Positions 31,577-42,713 are shown, counted from the first letter of the stretch. The stretch is DNA of 64,000 nucleotides from Armigeres subalbatus (GCF_024139115.2 NC_085140.1:296265293-296329292); one strand, 5' to 3'. The notes: generated by a model from the sequence alone, not told the origin. Program-made: numbers and translations.

Positions 31577-31590
31577 ATAAATAAATAAAT

Positions 31591-31850
31591 AACAGGAGCG
31601 CACGAAATTTTCTTCCTGGACAACACAGATGAAAAACAGATTTGTCGCCCATCAACGTTTCTTGTTGGAGCAACAATCAACTGCAACGACTTCTGGATGC
31701 TTCAGGTGCTTCTTCTTCAGCAAAAATGAATGAAGGTTTAATCAATGGCTTGAGAGCTTTAATGGGCGCGGGAGAAACTTTTTTAGACGGTAGAAAATTT
31801 TTCTGGGACGAAACCACATCCGTTGACTACCAAGACATACTTCGATTCAG
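31591..31850. other. Unassigned sequence after the RTE tail
   Basis: Has a short open stretch (GATINCNDFWMLQVLLLQQ) that could be a remnant of the surrounding element's coding region, but no family is recognised. Confidence 0.2.
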
Positions 31851-32246
31851 GATTTTTAAAAGGAACTCCTTAAGGTATTTCCGACATTCTCAGATTTTTC
31901 CAAGATTTATTTGGACATTACTTCAAGATTTCCTTCAAAAATTCCTCAAGGGATTTATTTGAAAAATTCTCCGGAAACAATCTAAAAATCCTGTTTAAAT
32001 TTCTCCGGATGTTCCTTCGAAAATTGAAAGAATGACTTTTAAGAATTACTTCAGAATCTACCTCAGGAGTTCCTTCGGGATTCAAAACTTCCTCCTGGAT
32101 TTCTTTCGGGAATTCTTTGAATCATTCATTTATAATAAAATTTATGAATTACTTTAAAAAATTCTCTGGAAATACCTTTTAAAACATCTTTAGAAATACC
32201 TACGGAAAATATTTTGGTAATTCTTTCGGATATTGCTTCGAAAATT
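31851..32246. repeat. Degenerate minisatellite
   Basis: Diverged TTCCTTCGGGAATTC-like units. It is interrupted at 32247 by the hAT element and resumes at 33685. Confidence 0.5.
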
Positions 32247-32254
32247 CCTTAGGG

Positions 32255-33676
32255 CAGCGGTTCTTAACTTTCATTTTGAGAGGTACTCCTTTGCACTTTT
32301 GGATTCATTGAGGTATTTGTATCATCGTAATGAAAATAAAGCGTAGCTAATAAGATATATGAAAGACGGACGTGAAAACTAAAGTGATAAATGGCTCTCC
32401 ATCATTCACATGGCTTCTATCGAAAAAAAATTGTTCCGTGAAATTTTTCAATAAATATTGAGTTTATTCATCAATCTTCGCCTCTTGAAAGTACGCTTCC
32501 GAGCCTCTTGAAAGGAGGTCTTCGGCCCTCTTGAAAAGAGGCTTCCGAGCTTCTTGAAAGATGGCTTCTCAGAATCTTGAAAGAAGGCTTCTTAGAATCT
32601 TAAAAGAAGGCTTCCAAGCCTCTTAAAAAGAGGCTTCCAAGACTACTGAAAGGAGGCCTCTAAGGCTTTTGAAACCCTAGCAGGAAAAAATGTTGCCATA
32701 GGCCATTGCAACTCATATGTGACCAGCTTTACTCACAATCAAGTTGCTGCAACCATTTTGTTCCACATTTGCGTCTTGGGAAAGAGGCTTCCGATTATCT
32801 TGAAAGGAGGCTTTCGAACCTCCTGAAAGGAGCCTTTCGACCGTCTTGAAAGTCAGGCTACTGAGAATCTTAAAAGAAGGCTTCCAAGGAGGCATCTGAA
32901 CCATTAGGAATGGTTCTGGAAGAAGGCTTCTGAGTCTCTTGAAAGCCTCCTTTTTCGCCCTTCTTGAAAGGATGCTTCCACGCTTCTTGAAAAGGGCTTA
33001 CGAGCCTCTTGAAAGAAGGCTCTTTATATTCTTAAAAGGAGGCTTCGTAGCCTTTTGAAAGGAGGCATTTGATCCTCTTAAAGAAGGCTTCTAAGAATCT
33101 TGAATGGAGGCTTCCAAGCCTTTTAAGAAAAGGCCTACGAGTCCCTTAAAATGAGACTCCCGGGTGTCTTGAAAGGAGTTCCCGAGCTTCTTGAAAGAAG
33201 GCTTATGATACTCTTGAAAGGAGGTCTCTAAGGCTCTTGAAAGGAGGCTTTCGGCCTCTTAAAAGAAGGTTTCCGAGTCTTTTGAAAGAAGGCGTTCGAA
33301 CCTTTTAAGCCATTTAAATGGCGGCTTCTTAACGTTCAGATTCTAGATTTTGGTTCTCGATCAAATAGATTACATTAAAGATTTTCAAATTTTGTAGCTT
33401 CGTTGTGTTGTTCTTTTGCCCTTTTGTCCTACAGTCTTTTAAACACGGTGCTTGTTGTGGTAGGCAAGATTAACTAGACTTTGAATGACTGATCGCCATG
33501 CATATTATATACAACACAAAGTTTTAGAATCAAAAGTTGAACAAATATCAAAACTTTATCAATGAGTTTTATTGGAATTGTAATACATCCGCCATTACGC
33601 ATTTCCGTCCGAGGTACCCCCTGGGGCCAGCGAAGGTACCCCCAGGGGTACATGTACCTCAGTTTGAGAATTGCTG
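32255..33676. mobile_element. hAT-type element filled with a 26-28-bp minisatellite
   Basis: Left end CAGCGGTTCTTAAC; right end, inward, CAGCAATTCTCAAAC. Perfect 8-bp duplications CCTTAGGG at 32247-32254 and 33677-33684. Subterminal GGTACTCC/GGTACCCC motifs are also inverted. No transposase. Confidence 0.85.
32476..33325. repeat. Tandem repeat CTTGAAAGGAGGCTTCCGAG
   Basis: About 30 imperfect units of 26-28 bp (consensus CTTGAAAGGAGGCTTCCGAG plus CCT). Each is partly palindromic (AGGCTT / AAGCCT). About 32690-32770 is foreign, related to the MITE at 56629-56737 (ACTCATATGTGACCA, AGTTGCTGCAACCA). Confidence 0.75.
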
Positions 33677-33684
33677 CCTTAGGG

Positions 33685-34387
33685 GTTTCGTTCAATTCCT
33701 TCACAGATTCCCATAGATTTTTTTTTAGGATTTGAAAATTCACGTAGGATTTTCTTCGGAAGATACTTTAGATTTTTTTTTTGATTTTTTTAAAGAATTC
33801 ATTTCCACCGGAAATTCCTATGGAGATTCCATCAGAAATACCTTGAGGAATATGTTTAGAAATTCATTCAGGAATTCCTGTTAGTGTTGAACTTAATTTC
33901 AAAATTAAAAAAAAACACGCAAATAAAAATCCTCCAGAAATTCCTTTAGAATATCATCCAGCAAATCTTTCAGAACTTCCTTTATGAAATCTCTCTTTCA
34001 GAAATTTCTTTGGAATTTCCTTCAGAAGTTCTTTAAACATTTCTGAGGAAATTCCATTAAAATGTTTTTCGGTAATACCAGTGGAAAATCCTTAAGATAT
34101 TTTTTTCGAATTTTTTAAATTCCTTTTGGAAATAATTTGGAAATACCATTCGGAATTTCTTAGGAAATCCCTTTCGAAAATCTTTGACTAGTTCACTGAA
34201 AATTTCATCAAAAATTTCTTCAAACGTTCCATTAGAAATGCCTTCAAGGAAGTATAAAAATTTCTGGAAGAATACTTCCAACAAAATGCTATTTCAGGTA
34301 TTTTGTATGGTTTACTAAAGAAAGAAAATTTAAAAGGAATTTCATATGAAAAAATCTTACATATCTCCAGAAACTTCTCAAGAAATT
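33685..34387. repeat. Degenerate minisatellite, right part
   Basis: Continues 31851-32246. 33887-33936 is a decayed GTGTTGAACTTAAT ... AACACGCAAATAAAAA unit of the second micro-retroposon family. Confidence 0.45.
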
Positions 34388-34399
34388 ATTTCGGAAATT

Positions 34400-34456
34400 C
34401 GGAGACGAGCCAGCCTCGGGCTGAAAGTCTCCTTAATAAAGAAACAAAAAAAAAAA
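34400..34456 (+). mobile_element. Micro-retroposon, copy B
   Basis: CGGAGACGAGCCAGCC ... GTCTCCTTAATAAAGAAAC followed by an A tail; 57 bp. It starts at the same base as copy A (17895, minus strand). Exact 12-bp duplication ATTTCGGAAATT at 34388-34399 and 34457-34468. Confidence 0.8.
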
Positions 34457-34673
34457 ATTTCGGAAATTTTGCCAAGATTGATCAAAATTGGCGGGATATC
34501 AGATTTATTTTTCAAAATGATGTTGGCGTATATAATAAAATTTCAGAGAAAAAAAAATCAATTTGATGAATTATATGCCCTATCGTGCCCTAGTTTAAAT
34601 CTGCTTAAGATCACGGATAGGTACTCAATAAATAAACATTTCCTGTGCTTTAATAGATAATATATGAGGAATT

Positions 34674-34913
34674 GGGGTCTCCAGTAGCCTTGAAAGCAAA
34701 GGCGTGGGATTGCCAATCTGGAGATGGGGACTTCGATTCTCGGTCCGGACCAGGTTGTTTTCGAATAGGAAACATTCTCGACTCCCTGGTCATAGTGTAT
34801 CCATTGTACTTGCCACACAAGATACATACTCGTGCAATGGCGGGCATAGAAAAGCTTTCAATATATAACTGAGGAAATGCTGGAATGTAGAACCATTGAA
34901 GAAGAAGAAGAAG
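34674..34913 (+). mobile_element. tRNA-related SINE with (GAA)n tail
   Basis: 240 bp. A box-like TAGCCTTGAAAGCAAAGGCG, B box-like CGATTCTCGGTCC, ending GTAGAACCATT(GAA)n. Perfect 12-bp duplication ATATGAGGAATT at 34662-34673 and 34914-34925. It differs from the SINE at 13453. Confidence 0.8.
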
Positions 34914-35089
34914 ATATGAGGAATTTAATTCTTCGGGTAATTTTTCTTAGTAACGATCTAGTTTGTAGGAATTGTTCACAAGAAAAGCTGTTTCACACTG
35001 CTAGCTGCGCATTATATAAAAAATACATATTCCCCCATAAAGTACATAATAGTACAACATTTAAGTAATGTAAAATCAGTATGATTATT

Positions 35090-35794
35090 AGGGTGGCTCA
35101 AATTAGTATGGGAAAAACTTTGTTCAATTTTTTTATGGGCCGCCCTCTTATCCGGTTCTATTTGATGCCCTGATGCCCTGGACAAAATTTCAGCCAAATC
35201 GGTCAACGTTTGGGCAGTGCTAAACTCTTTGGAAGTTTATATGGGAAAATGTATGCAGAAACATCCAAAAACAGTAAATTGCAGCTGGACTACACAACTT
35301 ACCATGAAGAACTATGATACTCATTCAGATCTTGGAGAATTTAATACAGAATGTTATGCAGAAAACCGCGAGCAGATAAGAGTTTGTCCGGCTAAGTTAT
35401 TAGCGTTTCTCTGAGTTGGGGCTTGAGCAAATTTCGTTTCTTTTACCTTTGAAAAGAAATAAATTCACCCATACAACACTCCAGTAAAATGCTAATATCT
35501 TTGCGTAACAAACTCTAATCTTCTCGCGGTTTTCAGCATAACATTCTGTATTTTATTTTACAAGAACTGAATGAGTATCATGGTTCTTGATTGTAAATTG
35601 TGCCGTTCAACTGCAAATCACTGTTTTTGGATGTTTCTGCATACATTTTTCCAAATAAACTTCCAACGAGTTTAGCACTGCCCAAACGTTGACCGATTTG
35701 GCTGAAATTTTGTCCAGAGCATTAGGGCATCAAATAGAACCGAATAAGATAGCGGCCCATCAAAAAATTTGAAAAAGTGTGTTTTGAGCCACCC
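35090..35794. mobile_element. Foldback hAT-like element with ~345-bp arms
   Basis: Begins AGGGTGGCTCAAA and ends TTTTGAGCCACCC. The two arms are near-complete inverted copies (for example TTTCAGCCAAATCGGTCAAC in both). 8-bp duplication TGATTATT at 35082-35089 and 35795-35802. It sits in the right end of the pogo-like element. Confidence 0.8.
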
Positions 35795-36062
35795 TGATTA
35801 TTCATGCTTCGATATAACGTACAATTCGATAAAACGTACAACTTTGAAATTAATATGTACGTTATATCGAAGTTTACCTGTATTTACTAATAGCAAAAGA
35901 CATTTATAATTATTTTCAGTACTGAACTCTTAAAATAATCTGTAAAATCTGTAATATTGCTAAAAATCTGTATATCTGTATATACAGATTCTTGATCACC
36001 GCTCTATCTAAAAAATCTGTAAAATACAGAATAATCTGTAATGTGGCAACCCTGCACACAGG

Positions 36063-38393
36063 ATGAATACGTTCGCTCAATTTTTGACAGTTTTTACATT
36101 TGAAAACATACAAAACGTATGCAGACGTATTCATTTTGCATGGCTCTTAAATCTTATATGGCACGAGTCACACTAATAGAAGTAATTAACTATAGAGGAT
36201 GACTGTCGCTGCAGTTCCCTTTGTTCTCGTTCCCAAACATGTTGGGTACACGATAGACAAAACTTATTGATTTTCCCACGTATTTAGCAGACTGAAGCGG
36301 TTGCGCCACGGTGCAGAAGGGATGAGTGACCAAAAAATATTATCTGTGTAATTATTATAGCAGAATATTCTTCAATTAATCATAATTCCAATACAATAAA
36401 CACAGTAAAACATCTAGAACTGCTTAACCGAAAAATATGGCTACGAATAATTTTAGAAAAATCTATACGAATTCTTACACAGCCTTGAAGAAAAGGAACC
36501 TGTATCACCTATTCACGAATCGCAAATATTTATTTATGAGTTGTAATTCACAACACGCTCCTAATAAGTACCAACAAATGACGACATAAATCAATCTTGA
36601 CAAATTGCGTTTTCAATCAGCCCCAGCGCCATCACCGGCAGCAAAGGCACGATTAGATCATCACCGCGCGCCACCAGCAGCCTCCACGTGCCACTGCTAC
36701 TGCTGATGAGCCAGAAGCTTCTCAGAATCAAACACACGTGATTCGGCAACATCAAAAAATGAGCCTTGTTTTGACATCGGTTCGGTTACATCAATCCTGC
36801 ATCATTCGGAACAACAAACCGCCGCCGCACGATGACAAACGTGACCATTATTAATATTCCTCGGTGGCGACTGTTCTGCTCATTGATTGGATTGTAAACA
36901 TCCGCGGGCAAGATTTGTATGAAGGGACGACGCTGACTTGAGAAAGTAATTCAGGCGTATCAAAAATGTGTCAAAACTCAAAATAAACGATTGATTTCGT
37001 TTAAATCTTCCACTGGTTTTATCGGTATCCTTAAATTAAGTAAAAACGTGGGCTATTCACACACTATTACTCGCCCTAGAAGATTTTCCCAAATAGGTTC
37101 GTATTGGAGGTATTAAACATTGCAATTATTAATGATGCTCAAATTTGAAGATTCGCATACTAAAGTCCGTAGTGCACCACACATAAACTCTAATCAAATT
37201 CCAATTGACCTCGCGTGCTCGATATGATCACCACATGGCTATTGATTGAGCCGGCGAGTGGAGTATTTCCCGCGCCGGGAAGTACGAACCAAACAGGCAG
37301 CCCAGCACACTGCCTCGAACAAGCACATCGGACATCAAATATTAAATCAATTCAAGCTTGCATCTCTCTGTCATATTACATCGGCGGGCAACGGTGAATT
37401 CCGTTACGGGTGCAAAACAAATTGAACGTGCACATACTGATGAGATTACATACCGACTGTGGCATCGACTCCGATAGGGAATGCCCTTCAGCGCTTCAGT
37501 GGGATATCGTTGCATGCGATATTTAAGTTGAATTGAATTAATCCGGTAAAAACAACAATCCTCTACGCTGTACCGTTAGGCTAGTTCTTCATCGTATGAA
37601 ACTATTTCCACGGGAAAACTCCTATGCAAAAATAGTGACAAAAATATTGCTTTGTTTTTAGTGTGCAGCGATTCATGTTCAAACTCAAATACCCGATGAC
37701 GGACTACAAATAATTTCACTGGAGACTTTAAAAAATCGACATGGTTTTTAACCGGTCTATTGGCCATATTTATTTCCCATCGTTACTGTAAAAATCAAGC
37801 AAAGACTGAACGACTGGTTGTTGGCCAGAGAAAAAGTATTGAGTGTTCCCTACAAACATTTCACATTCGTTTTTATTTTATCGGCAAGTGTGAGTTGTAG
37901 CAGCTGTTTCGTTTGTTGGGTCGCTGCGTTGGTGCAGTAAGCATTCCCAATTCAGTGAAAATCCAAAAAAATCGATTAACAGAGATGATTTTTCCCACAA
38001 TCTGTACGTTTAGGTTCGGAAGAGGATAGAGCTATCATTTGGGAAGGTTTGACATTTGTTTTGTGGCAGATTTCAACATAATTTAGTTTTCAATCATGAT
38101 CATTTTCTTTTGGATAAGGGCAGAAGTCAAATTGATCTGAATTATCTCTGATTTTTCAAAAAGTGCTATGAGTATGGTATGGTAAGCTACGACAATTGAC
38201 GGAAAGCGGATTTCTATTTTATTTCAAATCAATGTTTTTTTGAGTGGGGTGTGGTGCGTAAGAAAACGACAGACCCCTCCTCTCCCCATAAGTGCTTAGG
38301 TAATATGTGTACGACCCCTTAATAGACGAATCGAACCCAAATAATTCTCTATATTTGGAACCAATGTTTTTGAAATTTTGGGTTATTCCAATT
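36063..38393. other. Intergenic, no supported gene
   Basis: About 2.3 kb without recognisable domains, TE ends or RNA genes. The base composition is balanced, so it may be unique host DNA continuing from 23811 on the other side of the insertion. Confidence 0.35.
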
Positions 38394-41300
38394 AGACCTG
38401 TGCGCCGCCGCGTCACCCCGCAGCCGCCGAAGATTTTCTGACGCCGCCGCCGCCGTGAAAAATTATTCGGCGCGCCGTCGTATGAGAATTGAAAGGAATT
38501 CAAGGAATTGTTCCTAGAACTTCTTCGGCAGAAGGTTAACGGTGGTATTTTGGACATCAGAATATATTTTGGACTTTTGGCTATTTTTGATTATTTTGTT
38601 ACATAAATATGGTTCGAAAAATGATTATGAACGAGGCAAAACAGACACATGAATCCTATTTATTTAAAGAAAGCTAAGTAGAAAAACACGCAAAATATAT
38701 CAAAAAGTCCAAAATTTATTCATATGACTAAAATAGATCATTTACCCTACTTACTAGATTATTTATGTCTGAGAATATTTCAGAATTTAATTAAAAAACT
38801 GTTTAGAAGCTCGACAATCTGTTTTGCAATTCTTTATGAACTAATACGCTTACTTCTAGAATTTCTACAGAAACTCCTTAAGGAATTCCTTCGAAAAAAT
38901 CTCCTTTTATGAACTTTTTTTGATATTCCACAAAAATCCGTCTTGAATTCTTTATGAAAGAGGAATTGTTGGTTGCAGTTCCTTTAGAAATTTTCTACTT
39001 AAATTTCCAGGAGAACATATAAAGATATTTCTGGAAGGAATTTTCGTATATACTTGTAGGTATTTTGACAGAATTTTTGAAGAATTTCTTTTTTCTGACG
39101 AAAAAGTGGAAGTATTTTCTGTATACTATTTCGGAGGAGTGTTTAAGGGAATCGCCTGGAAAAATCCTGTAAGATTTTTTATATTATTATATATTAAGAA
39201 GTTACCGTGGGAATTGTCAGGGAGATTCTTGGCGGAATGTGTAAAGGAATTCTTTGATTTTTTTTTGGAATTATTCCTAAAAAAATATCCGGAGAAATAA
39301 TTTCCAGAATAATTTATTTGTGAACGACTTTCCGGGAAAATCATAGGAGGAATTTTTGGAAAGGAATTTCTGGAAAAATTCCTAGACCTAGAAGAATGCG
39401 CTCACTTTCTAGATGTAGATTTCACATAAGAAGTTCTTCAAGAATTCCTGGACAATTTTTCAGAAGAATTTCTGGGAGGTGGGTTCAGATGAATTTCATA
39501 TGAATTTTGGAAGGAATTTAGAAGAAATATCTAAAGAGCCTTCGTGGTAGTTTCAATAGAGTTTGCGAACTAATTTATGAAGTGCTTGGAAGAGTTTTTA
39601 GAGGTAAGGCTTGTTCGTGACGAGATCTAGACACATAACATTAGGAATACAAAAAAGATGTAGTCAGTTTATTTCGGCGCAGTTTTTACTTCAAATAACT
39701 TAATTCCTTGCTTCGATGTATGCACGAGAGTTAGTGACATTTTAATTTTCTGAGAAACAGTTCATGTCAGAAGATCTGGTCTTCTCAACAGTGCTTACAT
39801 GAAAACAATTCCCTTCAGCACGTTCCGGAATCAAAAGGACAGGATTATAATTGGCCTTCAAGTCTGCATACACTTGATTTTTGAACCTGCACTTCCTTCG
39901 GCGCCATGTGGTACTTATGGTTCTTCGGTACCATGTGGTAATAATATAAGTACTTGCAATACTAATGAAAAACATATTTTCTGATAGTACAGACATATCT
40001 TCACTATAAGATACATTTCTTTCGGTGATGAGGTATTTCAAAAGTAATACGTGCTTTGAGTTATCCAGGTTTCGACGCGAACAAGCCTTACTTTAGTAAG
40101 AATTTCAGAAAAAAATCTATGAGTAATTATTTAAGAAGTTGCAAGACTTCTCGCGGATTTTATGAGCAAACAACCTGAAGCATCCTGAGGAACTTTTGAA
40201 GGAATTACCGGAAGAATTCCTTGAGGCACTACCGGAAGGTATTCCGGGAAGAACTTGCGGAAGAATTCTTGGAGGAACTTATGGAGGATCTCTTGGAGGA
40301 ACTTCCGGAGGTACTCTTGGAGGAACTCCTGGAGGAAAAAATCCGGAGGAACTCCAGAGGATTTTCTTGAGGAACTTCTAGAAGATCTTCCGAAGGGACT
40401 TTAAGAGGAACTTCCGGAGGAGCTTCTTCCGAGGAACTTCATGAGGAACTTCTGGAATAACTTCCGGAATAACTCCTGTTGGAACTTCCAAAGGAACTTC
40501 TGGATGAACTCCTGGAGGAACTTTCGCAAGAACTCCTGGAGGAGCTTCCGGAGGAACTCTTAGAGGAACTTCCGGAGGAACTCTTGGAAAAACTCTTGGG
40601 GGAACTCTTGGAGGAACTCTTGGGGGAACTCTTGGAGGAACTCCTGAAAGAACTTCCGGAGGAACTCCTGGAGCAACTTCCGGAGGAACTTCTAGAGGGT
40701 TTCCGGAGGAACTCTTGGAGGAGCTTCCGGAAGAGCTCTTGAGGAAACTCCCGGAGGTACTCTTGGAGAAACTCCCAGAGGTACTCTTGGAGAAACTCCC
40801 GCAGGAACTTTTGGAGGAACTTCCGGTGCAGCTTCCGGAGGAACTCCTGGAAGATCTTCCGAAGGAACCCCTAGAGGAATTACTGGAGATATTTCGGGAG
40901 GAACTTCCAAAGGAACTTCTGGAGGAACGCCTGGAGGATTTTCGGGTGGAACTCCTGGAGGAACTTCTGGAGGAATTTCCGGAGGAGCTCCTGAAGGAAC
41001 TTCCGGAGGAGCTCCTGGAAGAACATCCACAAGAGCTTATGGAAGAACTTCCGGAGGAACTCCTAGAGGAACTTCTGGGATAATTTCCGGAGGAATTGCT
41101 GAAGCAAATTTCGGAGGAATTCCAGGAGAAACTCCCGGAGGAACTCCTGGAGAAACTTTCGGAGAAACTCCTAGAATAACTTCCGGAGAGATTTCTGAAG
41201 GAACTTTCAGAGGAACTCCTGGGAGAACTTCCGTAGGAACTCCTGGAGAACTTCCGGAGGAACTTTCGGAGGAGCACCTGGAGGAACTTCCGGTGGAACT

Positions 41301-41434
41301 CCTGGAGGAACTTGCAGAGGAATTCTTGAAGGAACGTTCGGAGCAATTCCTGGAGCAGCTATCAGAGGACCGCCGCTGGTTAAAAATGATCTATCACGCC
41401 GCCGCCGATGAATTTTCAATCGGCGCACACGACT
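38394..41434. mobile_element. Putative DNA element with AGNCNTGTGCGCC ends
   Basis: Left AGACCTGTGCGCCGCCGCG and right, inward, AGTCGTGTGCGCCGATTG, both leading into (GCC)n-rich subterminal tracts. Only AATT is shared outside. The interior is AT-rich DNA and minisatellite (40190-41370). No transposase seen. Confidence 0.5.
40190..41370. repeat. Minisatellite GGAACTTCCGGAGGAACTCC
   Basis: The best-preserved block of this repeat type, ~24-30-bp units in one orientation. It opens long frames of Glu/Leu/Pro or Ser/Arg runs on both strands (for example 40378-41346), which are not genes. Confidence 0.75.
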
Positions 41435-41803
41435 AATTTCAATAAATTTTGCCGAAAAAACTTTTTCTGTAGCTATTAAGTTGACTGATTTAGAACAATT
41501 TTACCTACACGGATTAGGGTGTCCGTCAAACAAACAGTATTTTTGATTTACTTTTTTCATTTTCGATTTTCCAGAAAAGTCGTCTACAAGTGACAACTTT
41601 TGATGTATAAATATGCTAAATACTTTTTGCCGATCAATAGTTAAAATCGTTTTTCTGTCAAAATTACGTTTTCTTCAAAAGTTGATATCTCCGATTGGGG
41701 CAAACCTAAAAAATATTTTACAATGTTTTGAAAACTTATATGTGAATATGTACGTTATGTGGAAGATATAGATTTGGAAAATGTATTGGAGGTAACCAAT
41801 TTT

Positions 41804-41873
41804 CCTTCGATGGGACTCGAACCCATGACCCTGCAGTACGCTAGACTGGTGCTTTAACCAACTAAGCTACGTC
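41804..41873 (-). other. tRNA-like sequence, broken acceptor stem
   Basis: Same D, anticodon and T arms as the copy at 42202, but the 5' acceptor strand is replaced (TTGGAC) and cannot pair with CGAAGGA. Pseudogene-like. Confidence 0.45.
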
Positions 41874-42201
41874 CAAGTCGGGTGGTTTAATCCCCGGAAA
41901 TAGGCAATTTACTTCGATTGAACTGAACCTGAGTTGCGTGTTCTTGTCTACGCAATGCGGTCGTGTCTGAGCTTGACGACCGACTGGCAAATAGCTTACA
42001 CAACCTCACTTGATCAGTACAGTTGCTGATGAAGTATGTGTACAGCCGCCAGACATTCTAAATACTCACGCTCCTCTAATGTGGACGTGTACTATACACA
42101 TGTGGAAGTATTGGCTTGAGAAATGGAATGCGAGTGATTTGACTATGCGTCCAATTTGGGAGCTCGTTCAGTAGCCGCTAGGTTGCGAAGGCCGACGGAG
42201 G

Positions 42202-42276
42202 TCCTTCGTAGCTTAGTTGGTTAAAGCACCAGTCTAGCGTACTGTAGTGTCATGGGTTCGAGTCCCATCGAAGGGA
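42202..42276 (+). tRNA. tRNA-like gene, anticodon-position AGC (possible tRNA-Ala-like)
   Basis: 75 nt that fold as a cloverleaf: acceptor TCCTTCG/CGAAGGG, D arm GCTT...AAGC, anticodon loop CTAGCGT, T arm ATGGG-TTCGAGT-CCCAT. One mismatch is at the base of the anticodon stem and no G3:U70, so it may not be a true tRNA-Ala. It is part of an inverted repeat, so a mobile tRNA-derived sequence is as likely as a real gene. Confidence 0.4.
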
Positions 42277-42713
42277 AAGTGGTTACCTCCAATACGTTTT
42301 CCAAATCAATATCTTCCACATAACGTACATATTCACATATGAGTTTTCATAACATTTTAAATTAAGGTCCAAGTCGGGTGGTTTAATCCCCGGAAATAGG
42401 CAATTATCTTTGATTGAACTGAAACTGAAACAGTTTGCCAACGTAAACCACTTGATGATTTGAAACGTCATGCTTGCGAATACATTTTTGAGGGTTTGCT
42501 TTCGGAATGTCTGTACTAATTCTGGCTCGACTTTCCAAAAATTGGTTTTCACTGTCGTAAAAATACAAGACAAGAGCACATTTGTGACATATTTTTCAAC
42601 GATGAACACAAATTGAGGAAAAAGTTTTAACGAAACAAATGTGGCGGAAAAATTCGGCCAACCAACCCCAGGGCTGTGGTGGGTTGGCCGTATTTGTTCA
42701 AATAAGTGAAATA

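Larger units (their letters stand above)
24836..31590 (+). mobile_element. RTE-clade element, copy 2, split by a nested insertion
   Basis: The 5' leader and endonuclease part are at 24836-26229, and the RT part to the (AAAT)n tail at 29988-31590. The two halves join exactly at the point where copy 1 reads GGGCGAGATTGCTGC. The 5' end GGGGGCAGCAGGGAC is complete. No matching target duplication was found at the outer ends. Confidence 0.75.
24449..35880. mobile_element. pogo/TA-type element ends enclosing the RTE nest
   Basis: The left end starts CAGGTAATCTTCGATATAAC and the right end, inward, CAGGTAAACTTCGATATAAC, both followed by GTAC. TA duplications lie at 24447-24448 and 35881-35882. The left end has five CGATATAACGTAC-like repeats and the right end has three, probable transposase-binding arrays. 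That they form one element is inferred from their orientation and nesting. Confidence 0.55.
23820..36054. mobile_element. Outer hAT-like element, split by nested insertions
   Basis: The left end is CAGGGTTGCCACATTTAAAA. The right end, read inward, is CAGGGTTGCCACATTACAGA. Flanks CAAACAGG (23812-23819) and CACACAGG (36055-36062) match at 7 of 8 bases. Both subterminal regions carry repeated ATCTGTA motifs, supporting one element. Its own sequence is ~23820-24448 plus 35881-36054; the rest is later insertions. No transposase recognised. Confidence 0.6.
41716..42358. repeat. Inverted repeat with tRNA-like arms
   Basis: 41716-41873 and 42203-42358 are inverted copies: each has a tRNA-like block plus a flank reading (outward) ACCTCCAATAC ... 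TCTTCCACATAACGTACATA. The motif TCCAAGTCGGGTGGTTTAAT is in direct orientation at both 41873 and 42370. No clear target duplication. Confidence 0.6.

Noticed and set aside
32476..33325. Regularly spaced ~27-bp repeats, considered as a CRISPR-like array
   Set aside because: Units are contiguous and diverged without unique spacers, and the context is eukaryotic hAT DNA.
39742..40041. 99-residue minus-strand frame with Cys/Arg-rich stretches
   Set aside because: No family resemblance and it lies inside a probable DNA element. Could be a decayed transposase piece but nothing supports it.
40378..41346. 322-residue Ser/Arg/Pro-rich open frame on the minus strand, and Glu/Leu-rich frames on the plus strand
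   Set aside because: All arise from the GGAACTTCCGGAGG minisatellite, whose unit length near a multiple of three keeps frames open. No ATG context, domain or non-repeat sequence.
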